From NCBI GenBank assembly GCA_028671895.1, contig CM053794.1:24166501-24230500 (forward strand): a stretch of 64,000 bases of DNA, in the 5' to 3' direction. Shown here piece by piece: positions 1 through 14,674 of this stretch. A program made the position numbers and the translations under genes. Under the pieces are notes generated by a model. That model made no database searches. It saw only the letters and a program-made list of their open reading frames with translations, and was not told where the DNA came from. The stretch is from Oenanthe sinensis (lineage: Eukaryota > Streptophyta > Magnoliopsida > Apiales > Apiaceae). Positions within the stretch are counted from its first letter, which is position 1. Each line of letters opens with the position of its first letter.

Positions 1-3000
1 AATGATGTGTATAATCGTTTACTTGAGACTCAGAACCACGATTTTCTTTCCAATCCTCAGTCTCGTGACTTGTTGAATTTGCACTTCCAGCGCTTACCTT
101 CTAGGTAGTATAAAACATGATTATCATCCTGTTTTACTTCTCGTGTTTCGTTAGTTTTCGATATTGATTGTGAGTTTTGTTCCGGAATTAGTTTGTTAGT
201 TAAGTTATTTGCTTAAACTTGTATGGAAATTGGAATGTGATTTGTTTGTTTGTTTAGTTTTATTCTGTTTCGGAATTATTTGTGTTTTAGTTGATTGGTT
301 ATTGTTTCGAGATTAGTTTGTTAGTTTTGGTTACCTGCCTTGACATTTATGGAAATTGTAATGAGTTAGGTATCTTTTGGAATACAGGATATTCTCGGGG
401 AGTTAGTTAGATTTTGTTAATTAATTGTTTTTTTTGTTAGTATATAGATGTAATTTAATGCTGTGTGTGCAGTGTGCACTGTTTTAATGGTTCAAGTTTG
501 TGATCAACTTGTTCTTTTGTGATTAAAAATTCACAGCATGCGTTAGTTTCATGTATTCTGTAATAAGAAAAACAGATTTGGTTGAACTTAAGTACATGTT
601 ATTGGTAAACATTTTCGTAGTTTGGAATATTTTTTGTTCGAAGGGCATAAGGTGCTAACTGCTAAGTGTTTTAGTTTCCCTTTTCTTGATGTAATAATGC
701 GATGCCGGTAAAATTGTAACGTTTTATGCCCATTTTTAGTCCGGAAACTATGTCTAGGTCACTTATGGATCTACACCTACATTGCTGTTAATGTGTTTAT
801 TGGCGTTCCTTTTGAGTTTGCTTTATTGATGATTCTTTTGTTTTTGTATTTATGTTTTTCTTTCCTTTCTTTTTGATTTAGTTATGCTTTAGATGTTAAT
901 ATGGAAAGACCGGGAGATGTGTTTTTGCATCAAAGGCTTCTTGCTCAAGCAAAGGATCCTGATAGTCGTCGACCTGTTTTCCACGTTCGTTTTATGGAGG
1001 TATTGCTTTCCACTTCATGATACTGTATACACAATTAACCTGTTATACTTGTTTAGTTTACAGGAGCAGTGCTTTGCATTTTGTCATAACTCATAATACA
1101 TGGTCACTATTCACCAGTTACACTTTGGTTTAAAAGTGAAATACCGAATTTATCCATTATGAATGGAGAAAGCCATTAAAGCCTGTATAGCTTTTTTATA
1201 CAGTTAGAACTCGTTCAAGAAAGGAATATTAGATATAAAGAACATTATCTGAAATGCATTGTAAAGCTTTTTAGGTGATCTCATTCTATAAACCGTAATG
1301 CATGTTTTTTTAATTGCATTTGTTGCTACTTGAATTATATGAGAATATTATTTGTTCAGTATGTTTGGACATTCAAATGTACTTAATTTTAAATGAGCTG
1401 AACATGAAAAACCTAAAGTTCGGCTCGGTTCGACTCATTTACACCCCTATACTTAAATATCTGAAAAGACCTCTGTTTTTTTGGTTACAAATATATCACA
1501 CCAAATGTGGTATTTATCACATTAAATATGGCGTGGAGCTTTTGAAGATTAAAATGCACCAAGAAGGTTACAATCTGGTCAAGTAATTTGCAGATAAAGC
1601 TGTGATGCCGACAAAGTAATTAGTAAACTAATTTTTATGAATATATATTATTATTCATGATATCACCAAGAAGGTTACAATCAACACTGTACTAGTATTT
1701 TGCAAATGAAGATGTGATGCTGACAAAGTAAATAGTAAACTAATTTGTTTGTAATATATATTATTATACTTGATATCTAGTAAGTAGGTTATTAGCAATA
1801 TTCTAAATTTGTTGTCGTAAAAGGAGTTGTTTCTGTTATTTAAATATGGTAGTAGATTAGTATAGGAAAGTAGACATGAATAAGGATTAGTTTTTTTTTT
1901 TAAATTTAAAATTTACTTAGTTTTAAGTCAAATAATTGTTATATATACTCTTGTAATATTCATTTTTAATGAGATTTGAGTCATGAATTGATTTGAGAAA
2001 TTATGAGTTCTTTTTTTGATATATTTTTTGGAGAAGAGTTCCCAAATTACTAACTAACTGGAGACCTCGTACAACATCAAGTAGTATAGATTCCAAAATA
2101 CTTGATACTTATTTTTGAATTATTTTAATATAGATATGCCATCATTTTCTCTTCCATATAATCTTTGATTATTTGAGATCATCTCAAGAATGTCATTGGT
2201 ACGATGATATGGTCGAAAAATTGGATAATAAATAGTAAAGATATTTTTAATGAAGTGGCGAAAATTATAGATATGGGATTAATAAGTTAACTTGTATAAA
2301 TTATATATAATTATTTAGGGATAAATTTGGTTGTAATTGATTGGGTGTTTCAAATATATTGGATAAGTGGATTATTAAAACTATCCTTTATTTATTGTAA
2401 GTCATAAAAGGGTATATTTCCTTTATTCATATATATGGTACTGGATTAGTGTTTGAAAGTAAAGATATATGAGTAGATGAGGGTCACTTATTTAATTTTT
2501 GAACTTAGGAATCTTGTTAGCTTCCAAGTCTTTTTTTAAACTATTGTAATACAAGTCCTTTTTTAAACTATTGTAATACAAATTATAGTTGAGATTTGAG
2601 CTATGAATTGATATGAGAATTTCATGTTTTCTTTGTGAGACATTGTCCATTGAAATTTTAATAGGAGAAAAGTTCTATAATATCTAAACCTAAAATTTAA
2701 AGCCCCGAACTCGGGTCTCCCAAACCCTAGTCTGCCCACTATCCCAAACACAAACTATAAATGCAACTTACACACGCAAAAGCGTAATATTTTTACAAGG
2801 TTATAAGTTATCAAATTCTAGTTCAACGTTACATAAAATTTTACTAAAAGCAAAGCCACTAGAAAACAATGAGTTTTCTAGCTTTAGGAATGCTAGCTAC
2901 ACCTGCATGTCATTTGTACAAGGGTCCACAAAATCCTGATCAGATGAAAATTAATTTTAAAAGGAAAATACGTCAATCCTGACAGGTTGAGTGAGATTAT

Positions 3001-6000
3001 GATTTAAAAATATACCTTTAATTATAAGAGCAAGTCATATGATAAATTCAAAATTATTTTATTTACAGAAAATCAAAACACACTAGTGACATGAATCTCT
3101 CTTCCGTGTCTCCCCAACAAAATAGACTCGTTAGTCTCTACCTTATTACCTCTTCAAAAGTCATGCTGCAGGTCCAACACAATCAACTCCTGATCATGAC
3201 TAGACGTGGCATGCCAAATATGTCATATCGAGACTTGACGTAGCCCCATGTTTGCTCAGCTGATATGAACCATCTTTGATCAGGGACCGTATTCACAAAT
3301 CATGTACAATTTCACAAATAATGCATAATATTTATGTTACATAATGATTTTAAAAAAGATGCATTAATACATAATAACCTGTTTAAATTTAATAGACAAT
3401 GTGAAAATAATTTTAAGATTCTAGGTTCATAGTCTACAGTCTACTATTAACAAAGTAATGCATTTAACTCTAAATTAATATAATTGACCTGTAGGCCCCT
3501 TGGTAAGCATCCTACATTACCACTCCTTTCTTAATCATTATTTATCTTTCATTTGCTAATCAGAATGACTTGTAGGCTCATGTGTAGTAGACCCATTAGT
3601 ATAAATAGCCATAATTAATATTTTCCTATATCTCGGGTATATAACTTCATTTTTTTTTCTAGTTTGTATGGTACCAAGACAACTCAATTTTTCTTTTCAA
3701 TTTTGAATTACTTTCCGAGCAAGTTTTGGAGCATATGAACTAATGGATCCTGTAAACTAATGATTTGATTTATCAACGCATATGAGACCTCTTATGGTAA
3801 TCAACAATTAGTATATATATTTAAGTAATATCTAAATTAGCTTATGTGCAAAATTAAATATTAAAATTCACTTGTTAGCTCAACATGAAATCATATATTA
3901 AATCAATTAGTTTTGCTTACATAAACACAAGGAATTTCCCAAGTCATAATAATATATTACCGTTAAATTAATAAATACTAATCAATTGATATCATCATTT
4001 AGACTTTAGAAAATTTGCAACAATTCACTTACAATCATAGTTATCAAAAGCGCGCTTAAGCGCGAAGCGTAGCGAAGCTCACCTAATTGGGATTTGCTTA
4101 TAAAAAGCTCAGAGTGAATATAAAAATCCCAGATTAAGCGCACTTAATGTTGAAGCCCAAAGCACAAAAAAGCTCTAAAAAAGCACGCTTATTTGTAGAT
4201 AGGCCTTTTTTTATAAGATCTAAACATAGTTTTAAAGGCGGGGGGGGGGGGGGGGGTCAATATTTTGTCTTATTGGCTCTTTTTTAAAAATCCAATACAA
4301 AACACATCCAGATTTTTAAAACCTAGAAGATGTTGATGGACAAATCCTAGAAGATGTTGATGGACAAATTTAAATTTTATCCACTTCTTAATATCTTATA
4401 TAGTAATATGAAGCATAGGCCTAATTTTTTAAGAGCCCACGCTTCGCTTCGCGCTTAAGCTACAATAGACCCCTTACTTTTTGCGCTTTGATGTACAATA
4501 ACACGGCTTATAATAGTAAATAAATTAATATTTAAACATAATATTAAATATATAATATGTACTCACTATTTGATAAGTGATTTGACGAACTCTAGCGTGC
4601 TTTAGTCCGGTATGACAAATTCTACATAAAAGACAAGACATAATTTTAATTAACTTGACTACTCATAATAATAAAATAATTAATAAATATAAAGAGGTTA
4701 TTTAACAGAAGTTGTATGTTAATAAGTTCGTACAGTCGTACCTGACAAGAAAGTGTGTTGGTGGGTTTATGGTACCAAGTGAATACAATGAAAGGGAGGT
4801 TGGGTTTATAAAGGGTGGGCTCACGCCTTTAACTTAATATTATATTATTAATTAATTATATTTATCTATTCATTTGTGTGTCTCTTTGATCTATCATTAT
4901 CGCTTTTTTCTCTGTTACCACCTTTATCATTCTAGAGTCTAGACCCCTTTATCCTCCCACATGCATTCATCTTTCACAAATTGTTAATATTTACTAATTT
5001 TTTATTAATGATTTTAATTAATAAATGTTCATATTGTGTTTAGTTTAAAACCCACCCTGAACTTATAAACCATCGTTGGCATAATTCATGTCGTAGACAT
5101 GTACACTAGTCAGTATTTGTACTAACGGAAAATGTAATTTTTAATAATAATATATATTTTTTTATTAAATGATTTATTTTTTCATAATCTTTTATTGTTT
5201 TTCTTTGCAAATATCAAGGATAATTGAGTGTTATTCTGAACGAGTACTTTTGTTTTCTCTTTTCCCTTCTAGCATATCATAGATGAAACTGGGTTTCTTA
5301 TGATTGTTTACAAAGTATTTGCAAGAAGTCAGAATTTGTACATCTCTTGGTTCCCCCCTCTACAAAGTTGGGCCTCTATTTTAAAAAATTACATGTAATA
5401 TATGCTACAGCACAGGTTGTCAAATTAAATGTTATAGTAATACATGTAATCAAATTGAAAAAAAAATTGCATCATTATATTGATCAATTGATCAATATCA
5501 ATTGCGACCTCTACGACCCGTTTTCTATTGGCGATAATGGGATGTAAGGGTCATAACTTTCTGAACCTGTTGTTACACTATAGCTGTCATTTCAATGCTC
5601 GATTTTGTGGTGGATAGGCATTTGACCCTAGAGCTGACGTTAATGAAGAAGATCAAATTGCTCTATCCACGTCAATCAATTGTAATAGTGACAAAGCCAC
5701 TGATAGAAGAATAGTGCCATCGCAAAACAGGTGTGTATTTCATCTTTAAACTTATGCTTTTTCTTGCTATTCAGCTTTAATCTGATTTGCATGGAATGAT
5801 GTGAAGATATCTTGACTTTGTTGTCCGGGGGTAATGGGGTTCCCCGTTCCCTTTTGCTGGACAGATTAATTTATTAGTCGCAGTTTATTGTCAGTTTTTC
5901 CTTTTATATGTTTTAATGTTATTTATTATATTTAGTAACAAGATTAATTTCTATACCGAGAGACAGGAATTATGAATTTGACTTTGAATCTTGCTCTAAG

Positions 6001-9000
6001 CTTGAAGACCTAAATTTGGATGTTAGAAGGAATTCTACTGGCAAGGAGATGGCAACTATTGCTGAAGTGTTCCCTGGAAGGTAGTTTTAGATAAGTTTCT
6101 GTGATAACTTTCTATGAGTTTTTACTATGGATATTTTTGTGTATGGGGTCCCATTTTCTATTTTGGGCTAGGCTCGCCTTAAGAAAGCCGAGCATGTGTT
6201 AAGTTGTTTAACACATGCTCGGATGGAATATGATTATATGAACTATCATTACATGCATAGTGAATATTTTTTCATGATTAAAATGCATGACATGTGATAG
6301 AGCTACATCATAGAAATGATTGTCAGTGTAAAAAATAAATTTGTGATACTGATGTCAACGATGCAGGTTACATTATACACACACACATATACTTGGGATT
6401 GTAAGTACTCAAATGCAGTCTGTAGGTCAACACGAGTATCTATCAAATCTAAGGAGTAACGTCCAAAATTTTGAGCCAACGCAAGCTTAGAATAAATTTT
6501 CCACAATGATGAGTTTACACTTACAAGTTGGTGCAATTTGTGGTCTATGCCTTTTAGCTATCTTATTTGCAATTGTTTCCTAGGGCCTTTTGTTGATTCT
6601 CAAATTTTGTAGTTATTATATAACATATACGAGGTATACAAATAAAACTCTTCAACAACTACATCCTTTTTAAGTATTACATTTCTATTTTAATCATTCT
6701 GCACCCCTTTAAATGAAATAAAATTGTTTTAATTTAGCTCACATTCTCCATTTCTCGTTTCTTTCTGTTTCTGCTTGAGCTCATGCAGACAAGAATCTGT
6801 TCTGGTTCATGAAGTTATATTCTCCACAGTTGACAAACCGAAGCTTCTCAGTCAGGTATTTTTCTGTTCGGTTATTTTATATAATTATCATATTATACTA
6901 TTGAGCTATTCAGATTTTTCTTTACTAAATAGTGATATTATATAAGAGAAACCATACACCTATGCTGCTTTTGACTATATTGTTTTTGCGCAAACTTATT
7001 GAGAATCATGAATGTACGAAACTGTGGAGATCAAAACTTTCAAATTTACAAGGTTTTGTCTTTTTTTCCGCTTTGTATTAATCAAATATAGGTCCTTTAG
7101 TTCAGATATAATTCTGAAAGTTAACAAGGACACACAGGAGTTATAATACTTAAACTGAGCAGGGGTCTAGTCCTAGATAAAATAGTGGACATTTCCATAA
7201 TTTTAAAATATTATTGGTAGTACATTTGTCTTGTTGGACGATTAATGTACACTGAGGACGAATTATCATGAATATCATCCTGAAATATTAGGCATTTTAG
7301 GAATATTTTTGTAAGTGGTTAGAATCAACATATTAAGCAAAAATATAGGATACTTAAAGTATGATCATTACCTCCATTTTAAAGGATATTGGAGGTGCAT
7401 AACTGTAATCGTTTGTCTTTGTTCGAGTGTGTGGATAACTAAGTTGACCGTGTAAATACCTTAATCTTAAAGAGGAATTTGTACTTGCCACACCTATATC
7501 ATAAGGGTTAAATATCAAACTGGTCACTGAAATGGAGATATGATATCACTTTCATCCCCAATCTTAACGGGGTATCATTCAAATCATTTAAATTGAAATA
7601 AATATCACATTGATAGTTTTAAATTAAAAATATAAGTATAACTTTGTTTTGAAATTATTAAAATTTGGGATAAATGACAAAAATTATTATATGTATAAAT
7701 TTACATTTCTAGATTATATTTTGCAAAGAAAATGAGTTTACCATTTCCAATCTATTTTTACAATAAGCTAAAAGAAAATAACTATAAAATTAATTAATAA
7801 TGGTAAAAAATTTCTTATATTTTGAATATATTATCTAAAATACTAGAATTTACAAGTTTTCATTTTGGTTGTGATAACATGCAAAACAAATGTGTAGAAC
7901 TCGAAAAAAGATCATTATCACTCTTCAAATACGTATTTAGAGTTACCAATGTGATATTTATGCTGACTCAGGTGATTTTATTGATACCCCGTTGAGACCA
8001 GTGAAGAAAGTGATATTCGGTCTCCATTTCAGTGATCAATTTAATATTTAACCCCTTGTCAGAATGGGGAAATTACAATATTCACATATTGGGTTGAGTT
8101 ATTTATCATATTTGAATCATTTATGATTTACTCGATATAATATCTTTTTCTCTTTGTTTATTCTTTTATAGCTATCTGCATTGCTTTCCGACCTCGAACT
8201 CAACATCCGTGAAGCGCATGTGTTTTCAACAACTGATGGATATTCTTTGGATGTATTCGTTGTAGAAGGATGGCCTGTTGAGGTATATTCAATATCACAT
8301 CTTCATACTAATACACTTTCAAATGTTCTCGCGCAAACTCACCATGATTAAAATTGTAATTAGCAATCAAAATGTAAGGAATTGCTTCCAGTGGTAGTGA
8401 TTTTATGAATTTAAGTATAAAATTTTAACAATGGACTTTACAAGTGTGGTTTCATTGGAGCAAATGGTGCTTTGTACATTATATTTTTTTCCTAGTTTTC
8501 CAGTGTGAAAATATGCCATTTTCTATATGCATATATTTTATGGATTGTGGTTACTTGCCAGCTGAGAACCATGTAACGTATAGAATGCTAATTATATTTC
8601 TTAATATAGAATATTGTCTGTGCTCAGTTTTACTAATTTGCAGCGTTGTAATTAGGATACCACGGGTTTGCATGATGCTCTGGTTAAAGCAATTGCTAAA
8701 AGCGAGGTATGGCACACTAATATTCTGTTAATTTTGTATTTGATCTTGTGCTCATCTGTATAAGAAGGGTGGTGGAACTGCTAGGTACCTAATATTAACA
8801 ATTTTAATGGATTAACTAGCTTGTTTGTGTTGAAATTATTCTTAAATGCACACAGTTACTACCTAGCACTTTCTTGAGCTTCCCCTTGCTAATTAATGAA
8901 GAAGTAAAATTTTTATTGTTTCACATTTATGGTGATAGAGGTATGGGCTGTCCATAAGGAATTGGAGGACATATAAAGCAGGAAGGTTAAATAAATTTTA

Positions 9001-12000
9001 GGATACTTTCAAATTTTACTAGTATTCTATTTCATGTTTGGGATGTCAAATAGCCCTTGTTTTTGGTTATCCTCCAATTATCAGTGTGGTGTTTAAAACA
9101 TTTAGTCCTCAAACATGCTCCTATATTGAATTACCAATTGCCTCTATATTGAAGTACTTGTTGCTGTGTGGTTTCCTGGTTCGTGTTTTCTTGAGATAGA
9201 AATTTCTATAATTTATTTATGTTCTAACTCTCTTAGAACAAGGGACAATCTGTCCTAAATTCATACAAGTTTAAAATATAACTATTATTAACATTGTGGC
9301 CTTTAAGTATGTCTGTTTGGACACATGAACGCTTAAAGTACTTTTGTACAATCTGACATTTAAAAGAAATTTCTATAATTTATTTCTGTTCTAACTCTCT
9401 TAGAAAAAGGGACAATCTGTCCTAAATTCATACAAGTTTAAAATATAACTATTATTAACATTGTGGCCTTTAAGTATGTCCGTTTGGACACATGAACGCT
9501 GAAAGTAAAAAAATGTTCCTCCTTACCCTTCATGTTTGTCCTTTGTACAACTCGTTCATTTATGTTTGTACTTTTGTTGTACAATCTGACCCTTTTAAAA
9601 AATTTATACCCATCATACCCTTGGTGGATTCTGGTTGAATTTGTAATAATTGGAAACAGTTGAGAAATTGATAGATTCAGATTGACAATTGTGTGAAGTG
9701 ATATTAAAAGTGAAAATTTACTCCAATTTTTGGCCAAAGTCGGCAGAATTTATGACTCGATGAGGGCATAATTGCAATAAACTGAAAAAAAGATTCGGAT
9801 ATACAAAGGAAAACTTAAAGGGTACAGAGGTATGATTTTTTTTAAGGTTTCATGTGTTAATTTAGACAATCTTAAAGGGCCAATATGTTAATAACCAAAT
9901 ATTAAAAGATACTAAATATGTATTTCAGTATCTAGTAATAATAATAAGATCTTCTCAAAAGTGGGAAACTTTAAACCAAAAATGAGAATTTTTGCTCTAT
10001 ATATAGTTGGAGTTGGTGAATATAATTTATGGTTGATATCGTTTTGTTTGGTTTACCATGAAAACCCTTGTACTGGCATGAATATTTTTTCTACACTGTT
10101 GGGGAAATGATGTATTTGATACAGTTTCATTTTTCCTTTTGTGTGTGTCTTTTGAGAATGCGGCAAGTGAGGAATGGCAAATTTTGATAGTTTTTTTCAA
10201 TCACTCTATACAAGTCTGACACATACCTTCAGTTGCTTGCGTGGTTGGACAAATTCATATAAACAAAGACAATAGGTTTTTGTTTCTACTATTTATCTGA
10301 ATTTGTGTAAGTATCTGTGTTGCTAAATGTGTTTTTCTTTGCTTTTTTACTTGAATTTATACAACTACAACTATTTAAACTAATTTAGAAGAGCAACATG
10401 ATTTTAATGGTTTAGTTATATACGATACAGATAGTGCAACTAACAATTATACTATAGCATTGTAAAATTCATCATTGTATAGTTCAACTTATATAATGTT
10501 TATATACCCCAAAACATATTACTGTATCGCATTTATATCTGGTATACATAGTAACAAAGATTCTCAAGTTATTTTGTGACTGTTACATTAATGTATGTAT
10601 TTCTTGAACTTATACATGGTCAGGAAAAAAGAAATTAAATCTTTAGTTATGGTAGGACCCTGACACTGATATACTTGGTTAAATGTTGCATTAAATTAAA
10701 ATATATTAACAAACGCCTATAGTCATACATCCATATCCAATTTTAATTAGGGTTAGAATTCTAAAATCACATGATAATATGAACTAATATTGACCTGATA
10801 TGTTTCTGCAATCCCTTAAAGATTTTGACTTGACACACAATTATTCATTTATCTCATATCTGTGTTCTGTCTCTTACTGTTTAGCCCTGCTAAATATAAC
10901 TTTCCAACTTTATAGCGCTCTTGGTCTGGTTCTTCGCATTCTCAGTCTGCTGCAGAGAAGGCACCAGTAGCACAAGCAGAACCAGGGGACTGGGAAATAG
11001 ATATAAGAACATTGAAAATCGGTGAAAGAATTGCGTCAGGATCTTGTGGAGACCTGTGAGTGATAAATTTTTATCTGAAGCAGAACTGTATGTTATTCTG
11101 TGGTTGCACATCTGTATTCTGACCATAATTCTGGTTTTAAATGAAAGGTTCCGGGGAAGCTACTGTGGTCAGGATGTTGCGGTTAAGGTGCTTAGATCTG
11201 AACACTTAAATAACACATTGGAGGATGAATTTGTTCATGAAGTGGATATTTTAAGGTAAGTAAGTTTTTAGTCAGAGTATGGAAGTGTATGTATATTTTT
11301 TTTTTGTATGTCTTGCATTCATCAATTACCAAAGAAAGTACTGGTAAAATATTTCCTTCACCAGTCAATTTTTGTGTAGTCCACTGCTTGCCTGAAAACT
11401 GGCAGTTTGTAAATTAATATAGTTTAAAATCCTTCAACTGTCAGTAGTCATTGCTTGTACTCTCCATATGCATACAAAGTTCTTAATCGATGGTCAGTTC
11501 TGGTGTAAATGTGATTTTTTATAACAGATTTTTGTTATGAACTTTTAGAATATTTTCAATAAAACCTTGCATTAGGATACCATATTTTTTTGTAGGGCTT
11601 GAGAGCCTCCATGTTTTTTCTTGGGGGTTGGGGGGGGGGGGGGGGTTGGGGTTGGTGTTTAAAATTTGTTTTAGCAACATTTCTCGGATAAAAAGTGGAG
11701 TTACTGGTACTTGGCTAAATTATTTTTATGGTACTATACTCTAGACTCTAGTTGTTTTATACATTTGTTCAGCACCTGCTTTCAATTTACTGTCTTTTAT
11801 TCTATGTCATTTTGCAGCTTTTCTTTATTATTAGAAAAACTTTCTTATAAATATATTCATATTTTTCAGAAATGTTTTCATAATTTTCAAGGTAGATACT
11901 TGGTTTTTACCCTTCACCATATGTACTTAAAATATGTATGTCTAAGTTTTAGATTTACATACTTATCGCTAGAATTGACTTTCTTCTAAGCTCCAAGCAA

Positions 12001-14639
12001 AGGTCCAGTATGCAGCATCTCATTTATACATGCGGTTCTTCAGCTTCTGCTTTTGAGCCTGACAGTTGGATATCAGATAAAGCTACTGTCAAAGATGCAT
12101 GATAAATTTAGTGCCTTGTCGTATCACTTTTAAGTTTTGGAATAGTTTGATTCCTAGTGATCCACTTTTAATGCCCAAAATTTCGTTTAAAATGTTAGGT
12201 AATTTGGTCATCTAACTGTTACTAATTTGAGGTGGACTACCTTCGCTTATAAGCTGGTCGACCCTGCTTCAAGCTGGATCTGTGGTTTCTATCATTTGAT
12301 ATCAATGCAATTATTTACCAACTCCGACTATAGAGATTCCTAAATATTCATTGTGCTAAATCAACTTATTTATGGCATGTTCGTGGACTTTGTTTAATAA
12401 TTTGATTTGCTTGCAGGGAGGTGCAACACAGGAATGTTGTTCGTTTTATCGGTGCATGTACGAAATCTCCTCATTTGTGCATAGTAACAGGTATGAGCTT
12501 CTGAAGGGAAGCTGTAGTCTTTGCTCTGTCCATATGCAGGTGGACTTCTAGCTTCCTACATAAGTTTTATGCAGGATCACATAGACACATAGTTGTTCTA
12601 AAGCTTCTTCCATTTTCAACATGTTGAAGTATGAATAGTCTAAATCTTCTAACATGAAGAGTTATTCATTTACTTCAATAATGTGCCACTTCTGGTTTTT
12701 CCCATGTAGATGACTAATTACTCAACTACCCGAGTTAAACAGTTTTTTCTGACCCTCTCTTATCAATATATGTTATGGATGCCATGTTTCAAGTGCTGGT
12801 GATCCCAATTAGAATACTCCTTTTTGTAGCAAAGAAAATCTTTTGTCAAGTAGCTTCGAAAGTTATATTCCACATCTATTTGCGAGAGTACATGAAAGTA
12901 CTTTTCTTAAAAAAAATGATGTTACCATGAATATGGATAGAAAATATGTGCAGTTATGGTCCCATTTGTCTGATACTATAATTGACTTGTAAATGATAAG
13001 AGAGTTCCTTTTAATGGTCCAATAGGCTATAAGTGACGTGCAAGTCAGATAGTATCAATTTAATTGGTACTTATGACCAGACTAACAGGCCTCGTATATA
13101 TTGCCAAATATTTCGGTGAGCTCGTGTGGCTAGATATCTTTTCCTTTTTCCTTTTTCCATTTACTATTTCCTTTTGTCTCTCTTTCCGAGAAAAATAATA
13201 AAATCAAGGAAATCATATTTTAGAATTTAGTAGTTACTACTTACTAGCTAAGCTAAAACGTTTAAACGTTTGACTAAGATGTTTATCATTGATGTTGCAT
13301 GCTCGTATCAAATTTTAAACTTTTTCCTCCTGTTTCTTGTTCATGGCTTTGAAATATATTTGTTTTCGTAATGTTTATCCTCTATAAGAAGATTGAGTGT
13401 GATTCATATATTCAAGATGTGTGAGAACAACGTGTGATATTGAGATGATATGCTCATGTTCACTATTTGCCTATTTGGTTATGTTCACTATTTGGCTGTG
13501 GGGTTGTGACCTTGTAGGACATAGATATCTTGGGTTATATGCTCATGTTCCATGTTGCCGGTAGGTTGTTCTTATAGAATGTAGATGCACCTATGGGAGG
13601 ACGAATTATTTTTGATGTGTTGTCAAAATAGAGATATAAGGATGAGGGGGAGCCTAAATATTATTTGGTGGAAGTATTGCAAAAAGTCTAGTTGGAGTAG
13701 ATTTTAAGATGCATTCATGACTGTTAAAGAGATTACGCAGACAAGAATGATGCACATATCACAGTTGTATAGGTTTTAGCATTTAGTGTTGCTTACACAT
13801 CTTTAAAGTATTAGTTTTCCTTCGTCTCTCCCTCATAATGTTGTGTTCTTTATCATTTGTTGTTTCTTGGTAGTTTGTTAATATTTTTGTAAGCTGACTT
13901 CTACTCTAAATTGATATGCAATAATTTCTAGACTATCCTACTAGACAAAAAATGTGTCATTTAGTCAAGTTGAATTTAATTATTTTTCTTTCCTTGGGTG
14001 GTAGAACAACCAGTTGACGCTGTTTCTGTTTATGCTTGAAAACATGAAGTTGTCTTTCTACTTGCAGAGTTCATGCCTGGAGGGAGTCTATATGAATATC
14101 TGCATAGAAATCATACCACGATGGAGCTTTCACAATTGGTGAAGTTTGCAATAGATGTGTGTAGTGGAATGGAGTACTTGCATCAAAATGACATTATTCA
14201 TAGAGATCTGAAAACGGCAAATCTGCTTATGGATGCTGAAAGTGTAAGTATACATACACACTCTTTTTATTTGTTTTTATATTAATTGCTAGAAGTTTCA
14301 AATGTATTCTGTATGATTGAGCTGGACAATAATTTTAACGATTTTAAGGTTTAGAGTACAATTAGCTCCCTGTGATCCTTATTTAGATATTTTTAGTGCA
14401 AGTTAAATTATAATTATTTGTCCATGACACGGGCTCAGGATACTCGTAAAAGACATTATTTTTTTTGTTCTTTTAGAAATATTTGATTTATTATAAGATT
14501 GTAGATCGAATTTATTATTTACTTATATTTATGTATAAAGAAAGAGGCAAGAAAATGTTGAAGTGAGATGTAATGTCTATTCTAGACATCGACTATTTAA
14601 AATTTAAAATACTATATGTTTATTTAGAACACATTGTAA

Positions 14640-14674
<35 letters not shown>

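Noticed and set aside
11630..11648. Long G run in intron 9 (another at 4240) as a G-quadruplex regulator
   Set aside because: A single homopolymer run without spaced G tracts; its length may also be sequencing noise.
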